Shown here: positions 33,491 to 43,790 of the stretch, one piece after another
Position numbering within the stretch: position 1 is the first letter of the stretch
Layout of the letters: the number at the start of each line of letters is the position of its first letter
Assembly (NCBI GenBank): GCA_002049455.2
Contig: KV919075.1
Coordinates: 1 to 64,000 of the forward strand
Length of the DNA stretch: 64,000 nt
Source: Porphyra umbilicalis
Taxonomy: Eukaryota > Rhodophyta > Bangiophyceae > Bangiales > Bangiaceae
Direction: 5' to 3'
Position numbers and translations under genes: made by a program
Notes under the pieces: generated by a model
What the model was told of the DNA's origin: nothing
Database searches by the model: none
The model's input: the letters and a program-made list of their open reading frames with translations, nothing else

Positions 33491-33911
33491 TGTTGAGCTC
33501 CGCTCGGGAATTCCATTGGAGCTATACTTACACGCGGGCTTTTGGTGACTCAAGCTCGTGTACTTGTTGGCATTCCATTGTGTATGACTTGTACTTGTTT
33601 GTATTTGATTTGTGTATCTCTTGGTGAGCTCCCCCCTTCTCGTGGTGAGCTCGGGGGGGATTGTGCGTGGCGTGATGACTGGATTGTGCGGCGGTGGGCG
33701 GCTTACCACCGGGGAGGCGCATGCTCCGCTTTGGGAGGTGCGCCGCAGGCCCTGCACACGCGGAGAGTGGAAGTACCTGGGGGAACACTGAGAGAGGGTC
33801 GTCTCTGGGACTGGCAGAGGGGTCGCCTGGGGTATATCAGGCGGTCCTAGTGGGCCCAAGGCCGCCATCCAAGTAAACCAACGCATCCACCTATCTACCT
33901 CCCGCTTCACA
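33491..33911 (+). repeat. TE2 3' LTR
   Basis: 421 bp, 417 identical to 27699-28119, followed by the CGACT duplication. Confidence 0.96.
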
Positions 33912-33916
33912 CGACT

Positions 33917-34929
33917 CGTCTGCGATGTGTGTGAGACGAAGACACAAATCGTCGGTTCAGGTCGTGAACAGGTCGTCAAGATGGGTCTTGTCCCGCACTT
34001 CAATCCAAGGAACACAGGAAAGTTCTGTCACATGACCGCAACGCTCTCGTACTTAAGGAACCAGTTCGACTAATATTTTGAACCCAAAACCAGTTCACAA
34101 CCGATGTCCGATCTTTACCCAATATAACCCAGTTGTAACCAGTTTCGATAAAACAGTTGGACATCCTTAAAGTCGTTCTCACACAATAAGACGCCTCGTG
34201 TATCGGGCGCGTCGTAGGTGTGCGTGCTCCAACCATCTTCAAACTGTGACATTTTCGTGGATGCAGGGTTCCGAGCTTTCTGACGCAGCGCTCTAGGCGT
34301 GAAGTGCAGTAGGTCCAGCAGATTGGCGTGTGGGCTCTCTGTCGTACCGACGATCGATGTCATGGCATCAATACATTCACCCATTCGTTGTGGTCTGAGA
34401 TTCGTTTGTCAGCAGGAACTGCTCGTGATCCCCACATAGAGGGCTACGCTTCGTCAAGAAATCCCCTGCGCTTCTTTCATGATCCCAGAGAGAGGGCACC
34501 CGTTTCGTGCGCTTCCCATGAGCCGAAGCGTGTCATCTTTGACCAAAAAAAAACGAGAGAGAGTGTCTCTACCCAGCTGGAGAAGCGCGCATGTCGAAAA
34601 CCGTCGTTGCACCTGAGCTATGGCATGTCCCCCGAAGAACCGTTTCTCATGCGTCTAATAATGTGAGACGGACTATAGCTGTGACTTGCTGCGAGCGTTT
34701 CTCAGATCCGATCATTCTTTGGCGACGCGCCATAATGATTCGTAAGTTCACGAAGTCCTCTTTTTGTAGTTCGGTTCAAAACCTGAAATATTGTTGGTTT
34801 GTTGAACCTTATCTAGTTTTCACCAAAACTTACGACTCTGTTACCAGCAAAAAGATCGCCGGCCATAAGATCGTCTCCGAAGTTATCTGCGTTACTAGGT
34901 CGTCGAGGCAGGCCAACATGAAACAACTT
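33917..34929. other. Gene-less stretch
   Basis: AT-richer flank of TE2. No gene or repeat that I can support. Confidence 0.4.
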
Positions 34930-35486
34930 CAGGCACGTGCGTGCAATACCCTGGCCTTCAGGCCGGTGGCGCGCTCGGCGACGCATTGACACCGGGCACG
35001 CCGGCCGGCTCTATGGCCGCGAGCGCGCACGGGGGCACGTACAGCAACGTTGCCGTGGTCGGTGCGGCGTCGGGCGGGGAAAGGGGTGCCGTCTCCGCCA
35101 CCGCAGCGACGGCGGCCCGCCGGCGTCGCGCGGCGCACACGGGCGAGGCCGTCACTCCGCCGCGCAGCGCACCTGCGCACGGCGGGCAGGGCGGCCGACA
35201 CGGCGGACGGGCGGGCGGGTGGGACTGATCGAAGCGCGACGAGGCGCCTGTAACCGAGACGCTAGATGGCGTCAGCAACCGCCGACACGCCGCCGCAACA
35301 GAAGACGGCGCGCAGGCACAATCACCCGCGGGTCATCGTGGGCGCGTCAAGCCCCGAAAGTCGCTGCGCGCGGTTACCGCGCGCAACTCGGGGCGGTAGA
35401 GGGGGCATGGGGGCAGGCGCCGTCCGGGCCCAGTGACCCCTGTGGCAGGACAGTCCTTCTCAGCCACGTAACTCCATTCGCTTTTA

Positions 35487-36239
35487 CAGTGCCTCCTCGC
35501 ATCTGTTCACCGACTGACCCAAACAGTAGCCTCCAACACGATCACGCATTGCGAGGGGAAAAAGAAAAAATCGACCTGGCCGGCGGATGGCAGCATGGCT
35601 CTTCCACATGTTGCTATCAAATGGATGTTCAAGTCGTTGTAGTCATGTTAAAGTACGGTATCGATTCCCATCGCCAGCTGCTTCGCCGCAGAACGACCGC
35701 CCCGGAAGAGGCGATTCATCCGGCGCCCCGTCCTGAACCGCCATCCCCCCCCAGCCCCGTCCCAGTGCACATGATGATGCCGTTCTTCTTGGGAATGTGT
35801 CACCCCTCCCCCATTGTCTCCTTCCTTTCTACTCCCCCGCCACCTCTCCATTGACGTTGTAGCCTGTTGTCCCAGTCCTGGACGGCCGTCGAGGCGGTCG
35901 GCCGAGGGAGTAATGGGGGTCGTCTTCTCGCGCCAGTCGCACACACTGTATCCTTCCCCCCTGGAGCCGGGCGTTGAAAGTCTGTGGCGGTCGTGGCCTG
36001 CTTTGGCAGTCTCGGCGGCCGCGCCGACGCGACGGCGTCAGATTCTGCCCTCTATTTGCAGAAAGTACAGTGTTAAAATTACAAAGCGAACGAGATCCAC
36101 AAAATCCAGGAAGTATCTTCAACTTCATGACCACATACTGGCTGTACGTCCCTCTCAAAGCATGTCTTCGACGGTGCTACTTTCTCGAAAATCTCTCAGG
36201 TGAAATGTTGCCAGTGCGAACAGATGCGAGGAGGCTCTG
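35487..36239. mobile_element. pogo/Tc1-mariner-type MITE, 753 bp
   Basis: TIRs CAGTGCCTCCTCGCATCTGTTC (left) and CAGAGCCTCCTCGCATCTGTTC (right, reverse strand), 21 of 22 alike, flanked by TA at 35485-35486 and 36240-36241. TA target and CAGT-CTCG-type ends suit the pogo/Tc1-mariner group (inference). The homologous uninterrupted site near 49897 carries a single TTTTTAGCGTC. It encodes no transposase. Confidence 0.8.
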
Positions 36240-36240
36240 T

Positions 36241-36371
36241 ATTGTGCTTCTCACAAAAACTGGACCTCCGTGCATCAGCTTCCGTTGCAAAATCACTGTT
36301 TCATTGGCTCAGGGGGCGGTTCGTGATGCTGAAGCGGATTTTGCGGATCCAGTTTTTGTGAGAAGCACAAT
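36241..36371. mobile_element. Fold-back (hairpin) element next to the pogo-type MITE
   Basis: 131 bp with perfect 24-bp inverted arms: 36241-36264 (ATTGTGCTTCTCACAAAAAC then TGGA) and 36348-36371. It is absent from the homologous empty site, so it is also inserted sequence. Inner arms partly pair too (CATCAGCTTCC with GATGCTGAAGC). Confidence 0.7.
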
Positions 36372-36521
36372 TGCGTCATCGCGACCCTTCCAACACTGAC
36401 ACGCCCTCAGACCCCTGAGGACACGAATGCAGACTGCCACCTCTGAAACGGAGAGCAATTCCCTTGATCTAAGTATATGTGTGCATCACTACACTTTGAG
36501 AGCACCCTGTCCTAAATGCCA

Positions 36522-37658
36522 GGGAATGCGAGGGCCTTGCTAAATCACTCCTGATTTAAGAGAGGAAATCACAAGACAAAAGAGAGTTTTGGCATGTAAT
36601 CTGACGGTCGCTTTCGACTGTATCTCGACTGTATCTGGATGGACGTGGGGCACCGGATTTTTACTTCCGTCGTGGACTCCAGTGAGTTTTGGCGAGTAAA
36701 ATTCCGGTAGTTCGACGGTGCTGTACACACCTGTGACACAGTCCGTGGCGCACCGCCGCCGGTGCGGTGATGCAACCAGATGTGTGGTCGTGCGATTGCA
36801 TTGTTGGTGAGTGAGAGCGATGGGAGCATCGGTGTGCGTACAGCGTACTGTGGTGTGTATGGAAGGGGGGTACAGGAGAGAGAGCGGTGAACGCGGCGAT
36901 GACCCGTGGTGACAGACAGCATCGCGGGAGATAAATGCAAAGGCGTGGGAGCACACGACCAGCTGGGAAGCAGGGGCCTACCGCGAAGAGGCCGTGGCCT
37001 GCCGCTCAGCAGGTGCGGCTACCGTACGCATGGGAACAAATACACGCCCAAGAAAGAGGACGGGGTGGCTGTGCTGTGGCTCGCAGTCTGTCCGCACAGA
37101 CCAGCAACACGCTGAGTGCGTAAAAAAAATACTGTGTGGAAAGGGGGGGAGGGCGGGGCGGCGTTGGCTGGGGTTGGTCTGGGGGTCGGCATCGCGGCCC
37201 CAACGACGTGAGTGGTAGTGGTCAAAACAGAAGATCGCAGGGGTGAGGATGGGTGGCGGAGATGGGTACGAGGGGCACAGGACCAGGGTTGTCACCGTTT
37301 GGTTTGGTTTGCCAAACATGAACGGAGTTCAACCTGATTCACTTGAACGCTGGAGCGTTCAGGTTGAACGCAACATGTCAAAGGGCGTACTTGCTCTGCG
37401 TAATACTTAGTGTGCCACGTTTAATGTAGTTGAGATTGTGCTTGGGGAAGTCGGGTTGTCTGACTCGAGCTCCATCGAGCTTGAGTCGCCAAGCCGATGT
37501 AGCGTGTGCATAGCAGGCCTGCTGCAGTCCCGGCGACAGAGCCCTGCTTGCCTGCTCCACCACCGCGACACAATCCAAACGACTGGTACGAGCCGACGCC
37601 GGGGCGACGACGTTGACAACCGCCTGGGCCTCCGAGCAGTAACGGAGACGGGGGGACC
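36522..37658. other. Gene-less stretch with a repeat fragment
   Basis: 36582-36630 (GAGAGTTTTGGCATGT, GACGGTCGCTTT, CGACTGTA) is repeated in inverted orientation at about 39920-39987. No supported gene. Confidence 0.5.
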
Positions 37659-37983
37659 AAACAGAAAGGACCAAACACCGATACGTGTAGACGGGGCGTT
37701 GAGGGAGAGTGGATGCCCCGATGTGCGAGAAGCAGCTGGCTGCACTCCACGCAATCCTGGGTGCAACCACGACCCATTCATCCTCCATCCAAAAAGGCTA
37801 TGATTCACGCACACGGTGACAGTAGATGGATCGATCTACGTACTCAGCGCCTATGGTGCTACACAGCCGATTGGCAACAGTTGACATGAAGGAGGGTCTG
37901 GGATCAGAACTCTCAGCGCGACTGACCTGCAGGGGGTATGGCAACGAGGCAGTCAGAGCGGCCGCACAGCGCCGAACCACCTG

Positions 37984-39470
37984 CGCAGTGCACCTCGTTG
38001 CTGGATCCACCACGAGCCCGTTTTTCCCTCGCATTCCTCGTAAACGCTCGTTGAAAATGGGTGTTTCCTCGCACGTTAAGAGTGTTTGCTCGTATCCCGT
38101 CCAAAAAACTCGTTCAGGCGTGTTGGCGACATGATTAGGACGTCATTACGAGCGTTATGAAGTCCGTTCAAATGCTTACAAGTGCGACTTGATGCGCTAA
38201 ACGGGTGCCTTGTTCAATACGACAGCAGAGCCGATTACGACAAGAAATACGCAAAAGGACACCCTGCTCCCCCAACCCGTCGCACCAATGCTTCTGTCTG
38301 TTCTCGTGGGAGCAGCCACTGCGAGAGCTGGCGGTTACCGTTCGCGGCGGGCTGACGGCGGGGGCAGCCCCGCGGTGTTTGTCGAAAGGATACAGCAAGG
38401 GAGCCCTGCGGTGGTGGCGGCGGGCAGGGAAACGGCGGGGTCAGCCCCGTGGTGGTGCTAGTAGGCCGTACGCGGCGGGGGGAGCCCGGAGGTGGTGGCG
38501 GTGGGAAGGGTGACGGCGGGGGCAACCCCGCGGTGGTGCTGGGCAGGGTTTCGACGGTAGTTAGGTAGGGCCCTTGGGCGTTGAGGTGACGAGTCCCACC
38601 CGCGTATCTCGCCGCTTTCCGACAACGCCAAGTGGGGCGGACTGTCACGGCGACGTTGGCGGTGGTAGCAGAGGGCGAAGGGGGTGGTGGAGCATACGAG
38701 GGGGGCGAAGGGCGGGGGACAAGCGTCAAGGGCGGAAGCGGGGCGGCGGCGGGGGTACTGTGGCCGCGTGAGAGGTGGCCAGTGTCGAGGGCGGCCGCGG
38801 AGGAGGCGGCGATGCGGCGGGCAGGCGCAGCAGCGGGCAACCAGCGCTAAGTCGACGGACCCGCTGAGTGATGCGGATCGTGTCGCATCCCCCCGGGATG
38901 GGGCGCGTCCGTGAGCCGCACGGGATGCACAGTTCTTTGGCACTCCTCGAAGAACTTGGTGAAATGGGCAATCGCAATACCGCAACCATTCTCCATCGCT
39001 GTTCACTGAAGGTCAGATGTCGATCAGGTGGATGGCAATAACTATCGTCAACTCGCACGCACGAAGAAGGTAAGTTCAAAAACCGGCACTTGCGCAGCAC
39101 CTCGATGCCCCGTACGCGACTTGATACGCACGCCTCGAGAACGGTTTCCCAATGCAGCGTGCAGAATTCTCGTAACCACCTCGTTGGGAAGGAGGGGGAG
39201 CTCGTACGCACTTGTTGAGCATATGCATACGTTGGCATCCGGGCATTCACACCATGGTGCTCTACACCACAGGAGGCATTCTCAGAGACGCTTCTGATGC
39301 TTCCAAAAAGTCGGTGCAAAATGCCCGGATGTGAATGCATACATGTTTTAACGAGTTTTTGACAAGAAAAACGCTCCACAGAGGTCATTACGAGAGGTCG
39401 TGCAAGAATCGTGCGAGCAATTCGAGTGAAAAACGAGCTCGTGGTGGATCCAGCAACGAGGTGCACTGCG
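37984..39470. mobile_element. TIR element of the CGCAGTG family, 1487 bp
   Basis: Ends are inverted: CGCAGTGCACCTCGTTGCTG at 37984 and its complement at 39451-39470, both continuing into GATCCACCACGAG. The flanking CTG (37981-37983 and 39471-39473) is a 3-bp target duplication. The interior has a GC-rich degenerate minisatellite (38340-38560) and no transposase. Related by sequence to 47832-49217. Confidence 0.88.
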
Positions 39471-40123
39471 CTGGCTGATCAATTTGAAGTGGTCAACGAA
39501 AGCTCCTGTCTGCCCGGGCAATTAATCATAAATACAACCAAGTCGTTTGTCGCTTGGTTTGGTTCGTTTCTTGAAATTAACCTGATTCATCGAACCATCT
39601 GTAGATTCAACATGAACTTACAACCCTGCACAGGACACCACGCGGCAACGCAGCACGTGTTCTAGGCCGCAAAGTTACTTGCTGAATGTGATCACCTGTA
39701 TTGCTGTGAAGGAGGCTGCCAGGCGGCCCCCAATGTACCGAATCGGGTCGTACCAGTACGTGTTCCGGCCGTGCCACCCCCCAGGTGAGCCCCGCAGGCT
39801 CGACACGTGGTCGGAATGCACCGCCGATGTACAGTCCGCTCGACTCGGGCCCGACGGTATATCCCGAGAATACCGTCGGGGACGGTCGAGAATTCCTCTA
39901 TCTCGACGGTATCTCCTCAACGTGGCACAATGTACAGTCGAAAGACCGTCAAAGCGACCGTCGAGTCACATGCCAAAACTCTCTAAAGAAGTAAAATTTA
40001 AATAGGACGAGCCGCTGAACCCCCACGCACCGCAAGAGAACGCCCACCTCAAAGCAGGCGTCAAGAAGAGCAACGGACCATCAAAACACGGTCGCTAGCG
40101 CCACTACATCCCGCCCACCCACC
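39471..40123. other. Spacer downstream of the cyclin gene
   Basis: It holds a perfect 10-bp stem, CCGACGGTAT...ATACCGTCGG, at 39851-39880 and several CGACGGT motifs, part of a repeat also seen at 36582-36630. No gene seen. Confidence 0.5.
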
Positions 40124-40780
40124 TCACCTGCGCATGCGATCGTCGTCCGTCGGTGCCCACGCCCACCGCCCTCTGGCGGCAGCACCCCCCACCCCCCTCT
40201 CTGCTGACGTCGCGCCCATAAACGGACTGGACGGGGCCGTTCGGGAGCCACTACCGTACGACGCCCGCGCCACCGGTGCTGCATACGCCGAGTGGCCGCC
40301 GTCAGCAGTAGTATCGTGGCCATAACCATGCACCCGACTATGGTCAGCGTACGCGCCGTGCGACGGCGTCGCCGCACCCCGTGGTGCGCCGACCGCCGCC
40401 GAGTGGGGCGCATGTAAGGAGCTAGACACGCCCTGGAACGACGCAGCCCATGGGCTGGCTATCACGGCAGCCACCGCGCGGCCGGGCGTGGCAGGAGCGG
40501 CGTTGGTGCTAGGCACAGCCGGGTCGCAGGCGTAAGTGTCAGTGTGCTGCCCAGACGACTGCTCCGTGTACCGTTGCTGCGCTTGTTGGTGGTACAACCA
40601 CTCCTGGTGCTGCTGCTGCTGCTGCTGGAGGAGCGACTGCTGATGATGGTGTTGTTGCTGCTGATGCATCTGCTGAACATGTTGCTGCTGCTGAAGACGA
40701 CGTGGTTGCTGTGCATGATGGGGCTGCTGCTGCAGCTGCTGTGGCTGCTGCTGCGGCTGTTGCAGATGCTGCTGTTGCTG

Positions 40781-40841
<61 letters not shown>

Positions 40842-43790
40842 TGCTCCCAGGGATTGCGGGCGCCTGACCACTCCCACCCCGTCGGCTGAGCGGGAGGCGC
40901 CGTGCCCCCAATACCACCGCCAAGACCACCTGCTTGCCCCAGAGCAGAGCCACACGCACCGTCGACTCCCCCCATGTAGAGCATAAACGGCGCTGGGCGC
41001 CCAGACACATGCTCGGGAGCCACAGGAGGAAGGGGTGGTGGCCAATGCCCCACAGACGTGTTTGCAGATGGCGGTGCGGGCGTCGCCACCGTTGCGGCGG
41101 TTGCCGCCAGCAGCGCCGCAATCGCCGGCAGTGATGGGGCAGCGGGGGTGTGGGCATGTAAGGCCGTGTGGTGAGGAGTAAGCGTTCCGGCGGCGGGGGT
41201 AGTCGGGAAGGCGTGGTAGTTGTGCCGCCACCGCCGCCTCCACCACCGCCTCCACCAGCACCACAAAGAGCGCTGCTGCCGATACCGACACCGCCGACAC
41301 CGCTGCCGCCGGCGGGCCCATCACTAACGTCTGCGCCACCATAACGTGCGTGGGATGTTGATTCGGATGGGAGCGGGGATGCGGAGCCGGCAAGCTACCG
41401 CCCGGTGTTGGGACCCCAACTCCAAGCCCGAGTCCGACGCCAACGACACTGACGCCAAAGCCCGACGGCGTCGACACCGCCGCCCTTGCCGGCGTACGTG
41501 CCGCCGCACAGGGTGTGCGCGGGAAGTAACTGATGTAGGCACTAGGATCGGCACCAACGACCTCGCCGCCACCGCTGCCGCTACCGCCAACGCCACCCGC
41601 ACGGGACGTTCCACCCGGAGTGGCTCCGCCGAAGGAAGAGTTCAACCAACCAACGCCGCCACCACCAACACCACTGCCTCCGGCACCGCTGCCGTAGGTC
41701 GGACCTGGCGTATGGGCTCGTGCGTAATCCGCCGTTGGTGGTGCCGGTTGAGTGTGGTAGTTGACCGCCGCACGGGCATCGTCAAGGTTTGCCGCCGACT
41801 GGACCTGGGGCTGACGAACCTCCAGCTGCCCGAGCTGCGCGTACGGTTGCTGCAAAGCATTGGCGGAGAGCACCGGCGGCTGTGGTAGGGACTGAGGAAG
41901 TTGCTGCTGGGGCAGTGACAGAGGTTGTTGGTAGGCTTGCTGCCCGTAAGGCCCACAGGGGACAGGGACGCCTTGCCACTGCTGAGCCGCATGCGCGTGA
42001 GTATCTTCGTGCGTGCTTGTTGACACTGCAAAAGTCTTGGTACGGCCACCGTTGCCACTCGTGGTCGGGTTCGTACACGGGCTCCCCGTAGCGTACCGGT
42101 TGTGGTAGTGGTGGCTGGGCGGAATGGCCGAACCGCCTGCTAGCCGACTTGGCACCAGAGGCAGACGCCGCCGCAGGTGGCTGAGGCTCTGCAGGATGTG
42201 ACCCACGGGTCGCAGGCCAATCGGCGGGCGACGCCTGCTGCACGCCGTCCATGACGTATGGCGACAATGAGACACGCGACGGAACCGCTGGCACGGAATC
42301 CATCTCCACAGGTGACGCAGACACTTGCGACGGGCGGGACACTCGCAGCGGTGCCCGCCGGCGCGAGGCAGCCGACTTGCCAGACGGCTCCGAACCTGCC
42401 CGGCGCCGCCGCTCCCTGTCCGACTCTGATTGCAACTGCGACGCGTCGGCGTCGCCTTTGCGCTTAGCGCCCGGCGTCGGCAGGCGGCAGTCTACATTGA
42501 TGGGCGTTACGGCGCCGGTGCCGCCGCCAACGCCGCCGCGCCACGCGCGACCACCAGCGCCCGGGGTACACGCTGATGCGCGGTTCACCGGGGGGTTTCG
42601 CATGGCGGCCGCCGCTGCTGCGGGAGGGAGTATCCCCATCGCGCAACGCCGGCCACGGGCTGCCCGGGATCGGTGAGAGCACTTGAGCGACGACGGTCAT
42701 TCCCGGCGACGGTTGTGTTGGCCACCGGCGGGAGACGGGCTTCCGGAGGGTGTTCAGGTTAAAGGGGATGTTGCGACCGTATGTGCCATAGGCGTTAACT
42801 CTGCCGCCTGCAGCACCCGCTTCAGACACTGACAACGCTCGACCTAACCGACGCACGACCTCGACCATGTCCGTCGGCGTGATGTGCAGGCGGAAGCGGA
42901 TGGCGCGGAGGAAGTGCACCTCCAGGGTATTGAGCACCTCCGGCTCCACTCCTCCGACATGGACGAAAACCTTGTTCGTGTAGGACAAGTCGTCCAGGTA
43001 CTTTGCAGCAGTAACCACCGCCAACCAGCACGAGCCGGTGCGCATTGGTTGACGTCAGCGTCAATGCCGGGTTCTCGGCGGCAGCCCGCGCGAGGTACAG
43101 CGCCGCGACGGCGAGGGCAGACGGAGATGCGTTGCTCGTGCAGCGACCCGGTTCGCGTAGTCGCCAACCGACATGGTCGGCCGGATGGGCAATTCAAAGG
43201 CAGACAACGGTGGCGTAGGTGGCTGTGGCCGTCCCGGCGTGCCGCCCGAGCCGCCTGTCAGCTCCTTCGTGGCTATAGATACCGCCGGTACGGGCACTGA
43301 ACGTAATGGCCTGCCCGGCGTGCATGGCAGCAACGCAACGGCGGGCGGCGTCGCATCCTCCTCGCGCCCGGGGGTGCCCCCTGACGGCTGCCACACGGAC
43401 GTCGGTGAAGCTGGCGACGCGGCATCGCCGTTGGCAACGGCAATGGCGAGCCATGCCAACAACGCACGAGACGTCAGCCGGTGGGAGCGAAGCATTTGCC
43501 ATTCGAAACAGCCGGCGGGGCGTCCACCCACCCAACATCGTTGTCGGCAGACGGCGCGGCCACAGGCGTGGCGAGCGCCACGGCCGCTCCCCCGAAATGG
43601 CCAGAGCCTGGCGGGGTGCGGACGCCGCGTCCGCGTTGCTTTCATGGCGTGGGAGGTGGGGCACGGACGATGGGTATGGCGGACGTCGTTGTGGAGACGG
43701 CTCGTAGAGTCCCCCGCGGGTCGCGCTCGCTCCTGCCGCGGGGACCGCCGTCGCCATGGCCGACGACACGAAAGCGTCGTGGGCCACCAT
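40124..43790 (-). pseudogene. PHO80/U-type cyclin with polyQ tail, frameshifted copy
   Basis: Same gene as 57970-61641, but the frame is broken by small indels near 41218, 41375, 42029, 42585-42600, 43022, 43138, 43515, 43590 and 43840. Almost all are gains or losses of one base in a homopolymer, or one codon-slippage change in the GCC run. The cyclin box and the glutamine tail are otherwise the same as in the other copy; I noticed no substitutions in the parts I compared by eye. That pattern suits read errors or an unpolished second haplotype better than true decay, so the call pseudogene is provisional. It would end at the stop at 40124 and start at ATG 43790. Confidence 0.75.
40766..40848 (-). 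repeat. CAG/CTG repeat in cyclin gene (polyQ), left copy
   Basis: Near-pure CTG on the plus strand, encoding about 25 consecutive Gln on the minus strand, with more Gln-rich sequence down to about 40580. Confidence 0.9.

Larger units (their letters stand above)
27699..33911 (+). mobile_element. Ty1/copia LTR retrotransposon TE2, structurally intact
   Basis: 6213 bp with 421-bp LTRs differing at four positions, 5-bp target duplication CGACT, half-tRNA primer site, one uninterrupted polyprotein with all catalytic residues, and a GGGGAG purine tract before the 3' LTR. A 1-kb segment between pol and the 3' LTR has a twofold tandem repeat interrupted by a Harbinger-like MITE. LTR sequence and 3' region differ from TE1, so the two are separate copia families. 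The intact frame and near-identical LTRs suggest recent insertion and possible activity. Confidence 0.96.
34930..36521 (+). repeat. Dispersed repeat, copy with insertions
   Basis: Without an 885-bp insertion (35487-36371) it matches 49760-50454 in inverted orientation, from CAGGCACGTGCGTGCAATAC through to GAGAGCACCCTGTCCTAAA. Both copies share the frame YPGLQAGGALGDA / YPGFQGGGALGDA followed by SAHGGTYS, but coding status is unclear. The 49.8-50.5 kb copy is the empty-site reference for the insertion. Confidence 0.8.

Noticed and set aside
34950..36521. CCCTGGC...GCCAGGG as TIRs of the dispersed repeat
   Set aside because: The two copies are still similar outside these points (CAGGCACGTGCGTGCAATA), so they are not the element ends.
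40544..40867. Plus-strand Leu-repeat frame (and an Ala-repeat frame at 40702-40986)
   Set aside because: Shadows of the CAG repeat that encodes Gln in the minus-strand cyclin.
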